A stretch of DNA of 7,255 nucleotides from Dehalococcoidia bacterium (lineage in GTDB: Bacteria; Chloroflexota; Dehalococcoidia; UBA3495), in the NCBI GenBank assembly GCA_002730485.1, contig PCAH01000103.1, forward strand, positions 1-7,255, in the 5' to 3' direction. Shown piece by piece: positions 1 to 6,272 of the stretch. A program made the position numbers and the translations under genes. Every line of letters begins with the position of its first letter. Position 1 is the stretch's first letter. The notes under the pieces were generated by a model, which saw nothing but the letters and a program-made list of their open reading frames with translations, searched no databases and was not told the origin of the DNA.

Positions 1-634
1 CGACCGCGACCCAGCTGGGGTTGTAGTTGCCGGGTTCACGCACGGTGCAATCGGCATAGTCCTGAAGGTGGACGTAGTTGAGCTGCGATCGGAAGTCGCG
101 GAGCGATTCGACGGCGTCGTAACCCCAGAGATCCGCGTGGGAGACATCGATACAGAGCTTGGCCTTCTTCAGGTTGGCCATGTACGTCTTCCATTCCTCG
201 ACGGAGTCCACGAGCAGGTTTGTATGGATGTGGTAGGTGAGCTCCAGCCCAACCTGTGACGCGTAGTCCTGCCAGGCATCTGCTGCTTCAGCGGATCTGA
301 CAATGTCGTCCTCGGTTACGGCACGGTCTTCCGGTTTCCGGTCACTCATATACAGGAAACAGTCCGCGCCGACCTCTGCTGCGAAATCCATGCGTCGTCT
401 GTTACGTTCCTGATGTGAGTGATCCGGGTTTTCAGGGGCCCCCTGTGCGGAGAAGCACGCGAGGGGCATGCCCGTGTCGTCGCAGATCTTCCGCACACGA
501 GCCGGCGTACCCAGCCAGTCCAGAGGGAGCCTGCATTCCCAACCGTCCCATCCGGCTTGCTTCAGTGCCTCGAGTGCCTTCCCGAGTTCTGGTTCTCTCC
601 ATCGCAGCGCACAGTAACCCAGTTTGAAGGGCAT
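1..634 (-). CDS. Sugar phosphate isomerase/epimerase, IolE / xylose-isomerase-like TIM barrel (3' end outside window)
   Basis: The first 211 residues of a leftward gene that runs off the left edge; family members are usually about 270-300 residues. The start is ATG at 632-634, preceded on the minus strand by AAGGA eight bases upstream. The N-terminus reads MPFKLGYCALRW and continues as alternating strands and helices of a PF01261-type barrel. Visible family motifs are YHIHTN at 134-139 (IolE-like proteins have a similar histidine-rich motif), CIDVSHADLW at 161-170 with the likely metal ligand Asp163, and YVHLQD at 187-192 with the likely ligand His189. The last metal-binding glutamate would lie in the missing part. 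Known members isomerise, epimerise or dehydrate sugars, keto-inositols or their phosphates in the cytoplasm using a divalent metal; the substrate here cannot be told. It is divergent from the GH97 operon and probably belongs to the same sugar pathway. The family is clear; IolE identity is only a resemblance. Confidence 0.88.
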   Translation of the reverse strand, partial: MPFKLGYCALRWREPELGKALEALKQAGWDGWECRLPLDWLGTPARVRKICDDTGMPLACFSAQGAPENPDHSHQERNRRRMDFAAEVGADCFLYMSDRKPEDRAVTEDDIVRSAEAADAWQDYASQVGLELTYHIHTNLLVDSVEEWKTYMANLKKAKLCIDVSHADLWGYDAVESLRDFRSQLNYVHLQDYADCTVREPGNYNPSWVAV

Positions 635-748
635 TGTCTGAATCCTTTCTCGATGACCCCCGACCTCGGAGCCTTCTGAGGATGAGTGGGTAACGTGAGA
701 AATGTGTGTACGTTTGAAGCGTTGTCCGAGGGGGACACGCGGTCGCTG
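635..748. other. Short spacer between isomerase gene and TetR remnant
   Basis: On the minus strand this 114-base gap carries the isomerase ribosome binding site (AAGGA). An imperfect inverted repeat at 664-681 (CCTC and GAGG arms with internal mismatches) has no run of T, so it is not a convincing terminator. No clear promoter is seen, so the isomerase may be transcribed from the divergent spacer at 1040-1132 through the regulator remnant. Confidence 0.4.
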
Positions 749-1039
749 TCAGGTCTTGATCTCGGCGCCGAACAGAAGTTCGAGATCACAGCGATCGTGC
801 CGGAGCTGGTCGAGCATGATATCCGCGTCCGGCAGAGTGCGAGTCATGACGAATGCTCCCTCGAAAATGGTCGCGTGAAGATCGGCCACACTTCGGGGAT
901 CGAAAGCTATGCGAGGCGGATGCAGCGCAATCGCATCCTTAAGCTTGGCCTCGATTCTCGTCGTGCGTGTTCGGATCGCGCCCCCGATGATCGCACGAAT
1001 CTTGTCGGATATCAAGTCGCTCTCATATATCCTGCGCAC
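749..1039 (-). pseudogene. TetR-family regulator remnant: C-terminal ligand-binding half only
   Basis: A 96-residue reading frame with GTG at 1037-1039 and TGA at 749-751. Residues about 45-96 read like the end of a TetR-type C-terminal domain: DPRSVADLHATIFEGAFVMT, then R, a DADIMLDQLRHDR segment, and finally LELLFG. That spacing of an Ala-Asp-Leu helix, an EGAF helix and a final helix ending in LLFG is typical of this class. TetR proteins are about 190-210 residues with an N-terminal helix-turn-helix of about 50 residues; none is present here. In frame, a TAG lies four codons upstream of the GTG, and only about 90 bases separate it from the divergent GH97 start, which is too little for the missing domain in any frame. 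I infer a 5'-truncated, non-DNA-binding relic. A short functional protein without HTH is possible but less likely. The opposite-strand frame at 686-1063 has no recognisable family and looks like a shadow. Confidence 0.62.
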
Positions 1040-1054
1040 AACATTCTGCTAGCC

Positions 1055-1107
1055 TCAGGTTGACCGGGTTACCCGATACATTCATGATGTTCGGTCAACT
1101 CACCTGA
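1055..1107. promoter_or_regulatory. Divergent control region: inverted repeat over a candidate promoter
   Basis: GTTGACCG at 1059-1066 and CGGTCAAC at 1092-1099 form a perfect 8-base inverted repeat with a 25-base spacer. The symmetry continues outward as TCAGGT (1055-1060) against ACCTGA (1102-1107), offset by two bases. The left arm includes TTGACC (1060-1065), a good -35 box; 17 bases on is CATGAT (1083-1088), a 4/6 match to the -10 box, giving a rightward promoter for the GH97 operon inside the repeat. The right arm has the same TTGACC on the minus strand, but without a good -10 box. GACCG/CGGTC half-sites resemble those of some TetR-family operators, which fits the regulator remnant next door. 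The repeat is seen directly; operator function is inferred. Confidence 0.5.
1065..1075. repeat. Inner palindrome CGGGTTACCCG, possible second operator
   Basis: An 11-base palindrome (CGGGT, central T, ACCCG) lies inside the larger inverted repeat and just downstream of the TTGACC box. It could be the core of a separate operator, or part of a composite site in the -35/-10 spacer where a bound repressor would block RNA polymerase. Short palindromes of this size do occur by chance. Confidence 0.3.
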
Positions 1108-1132
1108 ACTCACTATAGCCAGGGGACATCTT

Positions 1133-2935
1133 GTGTTGAAGACCTACTCCGTCCGCTCACCGAATGAGCGCGTCGAAGCATCGTTGTGGCTCGATGATGA
1201 CGGCCCACAACGTGCCAGCCTGTTCTGGCGTGTAAGGATCGATGGACGTGAACTCATCGAGCCATCTCGTATGGGGCTCGCGCCGGACGGGTTGCCGCCC
1301 TGGGGTGCGAATCTCGAGATCACGGCCGTGGTGGACAAACGAGTCGCGGTCGAGACGTGGGAGCCCGTGTATGGTGAGCACGCATCGGTTGCACATCGGT
1401 TCGAGGAGTTTGCCGTTGATGTTACGGAGACGATTCCTCCTCGGCGAACTGTACGTATCTGGCTGCGCGCTTTCGATGGCGGCGCCGCACTACGGTATGA
1501 GCGTGTCGATTCCAGCGGAGAGATCTGGAATCTGATTGACGAGCAGACCGCTTTTCAGTTTCCGACCGGCAGTATTGCGTATCGCCAGGCGTGGCCGGAG
1601 GATACGTATCACCCAACGCCCGTAAATGCGCTTCCTGACCCAACCGTGTGTCCGCTGCTTATCCAGCTGCCGAGCGGGGGTTACGCAGTCGTACAAGAGG
1701 CCGGGAATCGAAACAGCGGGAGGATGATGCTCGATGCGGAGTCTCATCGAGGTATTCTCACGGCCAGGATCCAAGGCGTATCGCCGTTCGAACCGGGAGC
1801 GGTTCTCCCCTGGCGTGTCGTACTGCACGCCGATGAGATCAACGATCTGGTGGGGGTGGGCTCACAGATCGCGAGTCTATGCCCACAGAACGCGATCCGG
1901 AATACGGACTGGATCGTACCGGGGAAGGCCATTCGAGAGGTGACCCTGTCGACAGCAGGGGGGATCGCGTGCGTGGACTTCGCAGCCGCTCACGGGATGT
2001 CGCACATCCTGTATGACGCCGGTTGGTACGGGCACGAATACGACGATCATTCGGATCCGCGCAGCGTCGATCCGGATCCAGATCGGACGGACAAGATTCC
2101 CGGTTGGGCAGGACTGAATCTGAGAGAGGTGATCGACTACAGTCGCGAGCGTGGCATTGGTGTGTTCGTCTACGTGAATCGTCGCCATCTCGAACGATAT
2201 CTGGACGATATCCTGCCACTCTACCAAGGGTGGGGTATCGCGGGGATCAAATTTGGGTTTGTGAATGTGGGTCCCGCCGGGTGGACTTCCTGGCTGTACG
2301 ACGCGGTAGAGAGATGTGCAGACCACCATCTAATGGTGGACATCCACGACAATCACCGCCCTACCGGTCTGAGTCGCACGTATCCAAACCTGCTCACACA
2401 AGAGGGTGTGCGCGGGAACGAACATTTCCCGGATTCATCCCACAACTGCCTGCTCCCGTATACCCGATTCGTCGCCGGTGCGGCGGATTACACGATCTGT
2501 TACAGAGAATCCCGTCTGCAGACGACGTGCGCCCATCAGCTGGCGATCGCGGCCGCATTCTACAGTCCCTTGCAGCTTGTCTACTGGTATGCGCAGCCGA
2601 GTCGTTTCGATTCCAGGACAATGCCCGAACTGACGTGGTTCGATCGCGTGCCCACGGTCTGGGATGACAGTGTTGGCATCGGCGGAGAACTGGGAAAGTG
2701 GGCGGCAATCGCGCGGAGATCGGGTGACACGTGGTATGTGGGTGTTCTCAACGGAGCTACGGCGCGGAGCGTAACGCTTTCTTTGGAGAAGCTCAACGGG
2801 AGCTCATGGAAAGTCGAGCGTTTTGATGACGCGACGGGCCACGCTGTTGTTGCCGTGACAGAGTCGGCAGGCAGCGAAATCACCTGTGACCTGCAAGCCT
2901 CCGGAGGAAGTGCCTTGATATTGAAGGCATCCTGA
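1133..2935 (+). CDS. Glycoside hydrolase family 97 (alpha-glucosidase/alpha-galactosidase type), no signal peptide
   Basis: A 600-residue protein starting at GTG 1133, with AGGGGA six bases upstream. It has the GH97 layout: an N-terminal beta-super-sandwich (about 1-240, with SPNERV, TWEPVYGEH and FDGGAALRY), a TIM-barrel catalytic domain (about 250-500, with YDAGWYG around Asp295, GIKFGF at 371-376, HDNHRPTG at 405-412, RTYPNLLTQEGVRGNE at 415-430), and a C-terminal beta domain (about 505-598, beginning VPTVWDDS). Family members hydrolyse alpha-glucosides by inversion (SusB) or alpha-galactosides by retention, with calcium. The retaining type has an Asp nucleophile about where this protein has Gly375, so it does not look retaining; the HDN motif also differs from the Glu-containing versions I remember. 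Unlike SusB there is no signal peptide or lipobox, so it should act in the cytoplasm on imported substrate. It is the first gene of the rightward operon, 60 bases from the M81 gene. Confidence 0.9.
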   Translation: MLKTYSVRSPNERVEASLWLDDDGPQRASLFWRVRIDGRELIEPSRMGLAPDGLPPWGANLEITAVVDKRVAVETWEPVYGEHASVAHRFEEFAVDVTETIPPRRTVRIWLRAFDGGAALRYERVDSSGEIWNLIDEQTAFQFPTGSIAYRQAWPEDTYHPTPVNALPDPTVCPLLIQLPSGGYAVVQEAGNRNSGRMMLDAESHRGILTARIQGVSPFEPGAVLPWRVVLHADEINDLVGVGSQIASLCPQNAIRNTDWIVPGKAIREVTLSTAGGIACVDFAAAHGMSHILYDAGWYGHEYDDHSDPRSVDPDPDRTDKIPGWAGLNLREVIDYSRERGIGVFVYVNRRHLERYLDDILPLYQGWGIAGIKFGFVNVGPAGWTSWLYDAVERCADHHLMVDIHDNHRPTGLSRTYPNLLTQEGVRGNEHFPDSSHNCLLPYTRFVAGAADYTICYRESRLQTTCAHQLAIAAAFYSPLQLVYWYAQPSRFDSRTMPELTWFDRVPTVWDDSVGIGGELGKWAAIARRSGDTWYVGVLNGATARSVTLSLEKLNGSSWKVERFDDATGHAVVAVTESAGSEITCDLQASGGSALILKAS

Positions 2936-2995
2936 TGGAATGAGTGGTACCGATGAAGTTCCCCTGCGGAATGCACAGGCTGGATGGGAGATCCT

Positions 2996-4459
2996 ATGAA
3001 GTGGGTTGTTGGCGGTTTTGCACACGAAACGAACACGTTCTCGACGGTTCTGACTGACGTAGATGCCTTTCGCGCTCAGCAATACCTGTCGAATCCTGAA
3101 GCAATCCGGAAGGCCCACTCGGGGAACGCGACCGTCCTTGGGGGATTCCTCGAGGTGATCGATAGGCGTGGCGATGAGGCGATACTGACGGTAGCCGCAC
3201 ACGCCACGCCCTCAGGTCTGGTAACGCGTGAAGCGTTCGACGTGATGACTGGTCATATCGTCGATGGACTTGTCGCCAACCCGGACGCAGACGGGATTCT
3301 GCTTGGCCTCCACGGAGCGATGGTTGCGGATGGGTATGACGATGGTGAAGGAGAGACGATCCGGCGCGTTCGTGAAGTCGCAGGGAACAAGCCGATCGTC
3401 GTCGTCCTGGATCTGCACTCGCACATTACGGAGCTGATGGTCGCGAAGGCGACAGCGATCATCGGTTACCAGAAGTATCCACACACGGATATGGGTGAGA
3501 GGGGTGTCGAGGCGGGTGAATTGATCGTGCGAATTTCGAGGGACGAAGTCCACCCCGTTGCTTCTCTGAACAAGCCAGCGATGATGCCACCCGTAGGCAC
3601 GTGTCACACGGAGTCGGGTCTGTATGCCGACCTCTGGAAGGACGCGCTGCGGGTCGATCGACCCCCGGAGATCCTGACGACTTCGCTTTTTGCGGGGTTT
3701 CCTTTCGCAGATGTGCCATCGCTGGGTTACGCGGTACTTACCTATGCGGACAGCGATCAGACCATTGCCGACGCGGAGACAGAGCGATTGGCGTCCGCTG
3801 CGTGGGAAGGCCGCGAAGCGTTCACCTATCGCGCAACTCCCATCGCGGAAGCCGTAACCAGGGCAATGCAAGCACCTGAGGGACCAGTCGTTATCGCCGA
3901 GATGGCGGACAATCCGGGTGGCGGGAGCGCGAACGACGCGGTAGAAGTTCTGAGAGAATTGCTGAAACAGGGCGTGAAGCGAGCGGCGATCGGTACGATT
4001 TACGATCCGGAGGTGGTGCGGCAGGCGATTCAAGCAGGTGTCGGGGAGATGATCAAGATATCGCTGGGGGCGAAGACAGACGACATGCACGGTGAGCCGA
4101 TCGACATCGAAGGTCGAGTCAGACTGATCTACAATGGAAAGTTCCAGTATAAGGGACCCATGTCGCGCGGCGCCTGGGGGGATATCGGAACATCTGCGGT
4201 TATCCGTGTAAGCGGCGTCGATGTCATTGTATGCAGCAAACGAGTACAAACACGAGACCCTGAGCAGTTTAGATCCGCGGGGATCGACCCGTTCGACAAC
4301 GACATCCTGGTTGTCAAATCGGCTGTACATTTTCGAGCAGGTTTCGCGGGTATCGCGAAGGAGATCGTGATTGCTGACGGTTCCGGGCTCACCTCGCTCG
4401 ACCTTTCCCTATTCCCGTATACGAAGATCAGACGGCCGACGTGGCCAATCGATCTTTGA
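2996..4459 (+). CDS. M81 family metallopeptidase (MlrC-like, microcystinase C family)
   Basis: A 487-residue protein. The start chosen is ATG 2996 because GGGAG lies five bases upstream and the protein then begins MKWVVGGFAHETNTFS, the family's usual N-terminus; an in-frame ATG at 2984 has a poorer site. The MlrC N-terminal domain (DUF1485 type) covers roughly 1-290 and the MlrC C-terminal domain about 300-480. Family marks are HETNTF at 10-15, GLHGAM, LDLHSH at 138-143, YPHTDMGERG from 161 and EMADNPGGGS. Asp139, His141 and His163 have the spacing (+2, +22) of the zinc ligands I recall for MlrC, so the metal site seems intact. Sphingomonad MlrC cleaves linear microcystin peptides; most homologues are far from any toxin pathway and their substrates are unknown. 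Here it sits between a glycosidase and a dehydrogenase, so an amide-bearing glycoconjugate is possible. The long frame on the opposite strand (3212-4330) is a shadow. Confidence 0.92.
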   Translation: MKWVVGGFAHETNTFSTVLTDVDAFRAQQYLSNPEAIRKAHSGNATVLGGFLEVIDRRGDEAILTVAAHATPSGLVTREAFDVMTGHIVDGLVANPDADGILLGLHGAMVADGYDDGEGETIRRVREVAGNKPIVVVLDLHSHITELMVAKATAIIGYQKYPHTDMGERGVEAGELIVRISRDEVHPVASLNKPAMMPPVGTCHTESGLYADLWKDALRVDRPPEILTTSLFAGFPFADVPSLGYAVLTYADSDQTIADAETERLASAAWEGREAFTYRATPIAEAVTRAMQAPEGPVVIAEMADNPGGGSANDAVEVLRELLKQGVKRAAIGTIYDPEVVRQAIQAGVGEMIKISLGAKTDDMHGEPIDIEGRVRLIYNGKFQYKGPMSRGAWGDIGTSAVIRVSGVDVIVCSKRVQTRDPEQFRSAGIDPFDNDILVVKSAVHFRAGFAGIAKEIVIADGSGLTSLDLSLFPYTKIRRPTWPIDL

Positions 4460-4524
4460 GCCATCTCTCGTCACGCACGGCTCGGTCCAGAGGCCCGGAT
4501 GAGCCTACCAAGGAATCAGACTTC

Positions 4525-5505
4525 ATGACTATCTGGCCACTTCCGAGAATTGACATCCTCCCGTTTGAGGAGATCGAAGAGAACCGGGATGTTGCCCTTG
4601 TGGTGAGCCAGGAAGCCTACCAGGCTGTTAAAGGGCGTTTGAGATTCACGAACTCGGCAAAGGTGGTGACGGGACAGGCGACTGAGACGCATTGGCAATC
4701 GCTGGCCGAAGATGTCGTCGGTGATGTGATCTATTCAGTCGGTGGAGGCGTGGCAGTCGATGCCGCTAAATATATCGGGAAGGTGAAGGGTCTTCCGGTC
4801 GTTTCGATGCCTACGGCGATGACGGTCGATGCGTTCTTTACGTGGGCGGCGGGGGTCCGAGAAGATGGGTGCGTGAAGTATGTAGAGACCGGGCCACCCG
4901 AAAAGGTTATCATCGATCTGGACGTGCTGGCTGAGGCCCCGCGGTCGCTCCGGGCAGCCGGAATCTGTGATCTGCTTTCGATCGCGACAGGGAGTTGGGA
5001 CTGGCGGTTCGCCCGCGACGAGGGCCAGCTCGATGAAGCGACGCACTACGAAGCCTGGGCAGACGGGACAGCTGCGTCGATTCTGGGTGCGGCGATCGAC
5101 TGTGCGGAGGCAGCGGGGAGAGGAGACCGAGCGGGGTTGAAACAGTTGGTGGATTGCCTCGCGCTAGAGGTGCAGCTCTGTAACCAGCTTGGACATTCTC
5201 GTCCCGAAGAGGGCAGTGAACACTACTTTGCCTACTCCGCAGAGCATCACGTCGACGAACACCTTCCTCACGGCGATCTCGTGGGCCCCGGCATCCTGAT
5301 TGCGGCGCAATTGCAGCAGCAGGATATACGGCCTCTCAAGCGTGCGCTGGTCGACTGCTGCGTTCCCTTCGATCGCATCCCGCCAGATCGGGTGCGCTAT
5401 ACACTTGAGCATCTGGGCAGTTACGTGCGCTTGCACGGATTGCCGTTCGGTGTCGCGCACGCAATCGAATCCGTACCCTCAGACATCTGTTCTGTTTTGA
5501 CATAA
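4525..5505 (+). CDS. Glycerol-1-phosphate dehydrogenase-like, iron-containing alcohol dehydrogenase superfamily
   Basis: A 326-residue protein starting at ATG 4525, with AAGGA about ten bases upstream. The open frame extends to a GTG at 4441 that overlaps the M81 gene, but those 28 residues are low-complexity, unlike the family and lack a ribosome site. The N-terminal dinucleotide-binding part has SVGGGVAVDAAKYIG (Gly73-Gly75), then SMPTAMTVDA from 94, then VIIDLDVLAEAP. The C-terminal metal part has AAGICDLLS (Asp149), GSEHYFAYS (His233) and LPHGDLVGPG (His249), matching the Asp-His-His metal site of the sn-glycerol-1-phosphate dehydrogenase/AraM group (PF13685 type). That group reduces dihydroxyacetone phosphate to sn-glycerol-1-phosphate with NAD(P)H; many bacterial members are uncharacterised and may act on other polyol phosphates. 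At 326 residues it is slightly short. It follows the M81 gene by 65 bases and is likely the last gene of the operon. The family is confident; the substrate is not. Confidence 0.85.
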   Translation: MTIWPLPRIDILPFEEIEENRDVALVVSQEAYQAVKGRLRFTNSAKVVTGQATETHWQSLAEDVVGDVIYSVGGGVAVDAAKYIGKVKGLPVVSMPTAMTVDAFFTWAAGVREDGCVKYVETGPPEKVIIDLDVLAEAPRSLRAAGICDLLSIATGSWDWRFARDEGQLDEATHYEAWADGTAASILGAAIDCAEAAGRGDRAGLKQLVDCLALEVQLCNQLGHSRPEEGSEHYFAYSAEHHVDEHLPHGDLVGPGILIAAQLQQQDIRPLKRALVDCCVPFDRIPPDRVRYTLEHLGSYVRLHGLPFGVAHAIESVPSDICSVLT

Positions 5506-5516
5506 GCATTGTATGA

Positions 5517-5528
5517 TCAACATGTTGA
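5517..5528. promoter_or_regulatory. Perfect 12-base palindrome TCAACATGTTGA upstream of a promoter
   Basis: TCAACA and TGTTGA adjoin without a spacer, 23 bases upstream of the -35 box at 5552-5557. The position would suit an activator or upstream operator. One or two perfect 12-base palindromes are expected by chance in a window this long, so only its location makes it notable. Confidence 0.3.
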
Positions 5529-5551
5529 GTGGATCGTGCCTAAACAGAGTC

Positions 5552-5580
5552 TTGACTTGGTCGCACACGGCTCGTATCAT
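5552..5580 (+). promoter_or_regulatory. Sigma-70-like promoter for the STAS-winged-helix gene
   Basis: TTGACT at 5552-5557 and TATCAT at 5575-5580 are separated by exactly 17 bases, each one mismatch from the TTGACA/TATAAT consensus. Transcription would begin near 5587, giving a leader of about 94 bases before ATG 5681. It lies between two functional blocks, in a stretch more AT-rich than its surroundings, and is the best promoter in the window. Confidence 0.65.
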
Positions 5581-5589
5581 AGACGTATC

Positions 5590-5607
5590 TTAATTGGTTT
5601 CAATTAA
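5590..5607. promoter_or_regulatory. Candidate operator: inverted repeat TTAATTG-GTTT-CAATTAA
   Basis: Perfect 7-base arms flank a 4-base centre, beginning about three bases after the predicted transcription start. A protein bound here would block promoter clearance or initial elongation. The site is AT-rich in a GC-rich background, and the next gene encodes a winged-helix protein, so autorepression is the simplest reading. As RNA the repeat would form only a weak hairpin without a T-run, so a terminator is unlikely. Confidence 0.5.
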
Positions 5608-5680
5608 ACTGCTGTTCTTTAGACAGTACCCCCTCACTTGCAGGTATGCTTCTTCATCAGCCTTCTCAGGACGGTTGGCA

Positions 5681-6235
5681 ATGCTCGTGCAGTCTTCTGC
5701 CTATCAGCTTCAGTCGGAATCCGGCATCCTCAGCGGACGCGCTCTCGGAGAACGGCTTCTCGATCAAATGACAGCACACCTCAGGCAGACCCCTCCCGAT
5801 TCGGCCACCCCTCTCGATTTTTCCATAATCCAGTTCGTGGATATTTCAGCGGCGGACGAGTTTCTGTGCAAGCTGTTGATGCGGATCGCGAGTGGGGAGC
5901 TCGGGACGCGCTATGTGTTCATCCAGGGCGCAAATGAATCGATCCGGGAGACTCTTGAAGCTGTACTGAAGCTTCGTGATCTTGCCGCGCTATGTTTGGA
6001 AGACGAGAAGCGACTTATTCTGGGTGTCCTCAAGACACCGATGCGGGAGGCGCTCGAAGTCATGCTGAAGGCACGGCACGGAACGTCTGCGGAGTTGGCC
6101 CAGCGGCTTGGAAAGAACATAAACATCGCGTGCAACAGGCTGAACGCGCTGCAGAAGATGGGTTTGGTCTGCCGGACGCGAGATGGGAGTGTTCAAGGTG
6201 GCGGGAGGCAGTACTACTACGAAGCGATTGTCTAG
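5681..6235 (+). CDS. STAS-like (DUF4325-type) domain fused to a C-terminal winged helix; putative transcription regulator
   Basis: A 184-residue protein. The start chosen is ATG 5681 with AGGA nine bases upstream; the frame is open back to a TTG at 5594, but that lies inside the inverted repeat and its residues look untranslated. Residues about 8-115 resemble STAS-like DUF4325 proteins: PLDFSIIQFVDISAADEFL (44-62) is the usual strand-loop-helix with the DIS turn, followed by strand TRYVFIQGAN (76-85) and a helix. Residues 120-184 form a winged helix: recognition-helix region TSAELAQRLGKNINIACNRL (135-154), then LQKMGLVCRTRD, and the wing GGGRQYYYEAIV. STAS-like domains usually mediate protein-protein control, often with histidine-kinase-like ATPases. 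I infer a DNA-binding regulator that senses a partner or signal through the STAS part, perhaps acting on the repeat at 5590-5607. It lies upstream of the NurA gene on the same strand, 185 bases apart. The domain call is from motif memory. Confidence 0.72.
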   Translation: MLVQSSAYQLQSESGILSGRALGERLLDQMTAHLRQTPPDSATPLDFSIIQFVDISAADEFLCKLLMRIASGELGTRYVFIQGANESIRETLEAVLKLRDLAALCLEDEKRLILGVLKTPMREALEVMLKARHGTSAELAQRLGKNINIACNRLNALQKMGLVCRTRDGSVQGGGRQYYYEAIV

Positions 6236-6272
6236 GCAGACGGGGAGGCAGGCGGCACCTGAACAGTCTGCC
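6235..6272. repeat. Inverted repeat GGCAGAC...GTCTGCC just after the stop codon
   Basis: Seven-base arms at 6235-6241 and 6266-6272 enclose a 24-base GC-rich loop, starting at the last base of the TAG stop. There is no T-run, so it is at best a weak or factor-dependent terminator, or an RNA-stabilising hairpin. The rest of the gap to 6420 is purine-rich, with GGCAGG-type repetition and no clear promoter. Confidence 0.25.

Noticed and set aside
686..1063. A 125-codon plus-strand frame opposite the TetR remnant
   Set aside because: No recognisable domain and poor composition, while the minus strand reads as a TetR C-terminal domain. It also runs into the repeat region of the divergent spacer.
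1108..1118. ACTCACTATAG, identical to the 3' part of the phage T7 promoter
   Set aside because: The upstream recognition half (TAATACG) is absent and no T7-like polymerase or phage gene is near; an 11-base match is best read as coincidence.
3212..4330. A 372-codon open frame on the minus strand opposite the M81 gene
   Set aside because: The plus-strand frame has unmistakable MlrC motifs over its whole length. The minus-strand product is rich in Arg, His and Asp, matches no family I know and lacks a good ribosome site; such long antisense frames are common opposite GC-rich genes.
5497..5517. TTGACA (5497-5502) and TATGAT (5512-5517) as a promoter pair
   Set aside because: Both hexamers are good matches, but the spacer is only nine bases, far from the 16-18 required, and the first overlaps the end of the dehydrogenase gene.
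5506..5551. Terminator after the dehydrogenase gene
   Set aside because: The only symmetry is the 12-base palindrome with no loop and no following T-run, so an intrinsic terminator is not supported.
5594..5680. N-terminal extension of the STAS-winged-helix protein from TTG 5594
   Set aside because: The TTG lies inside the inverted repeat a few bases after the predicted transcription start, has no ribosome site, and adds residues unlike the domain; ATG 5681 has AGGA at proper spacing.
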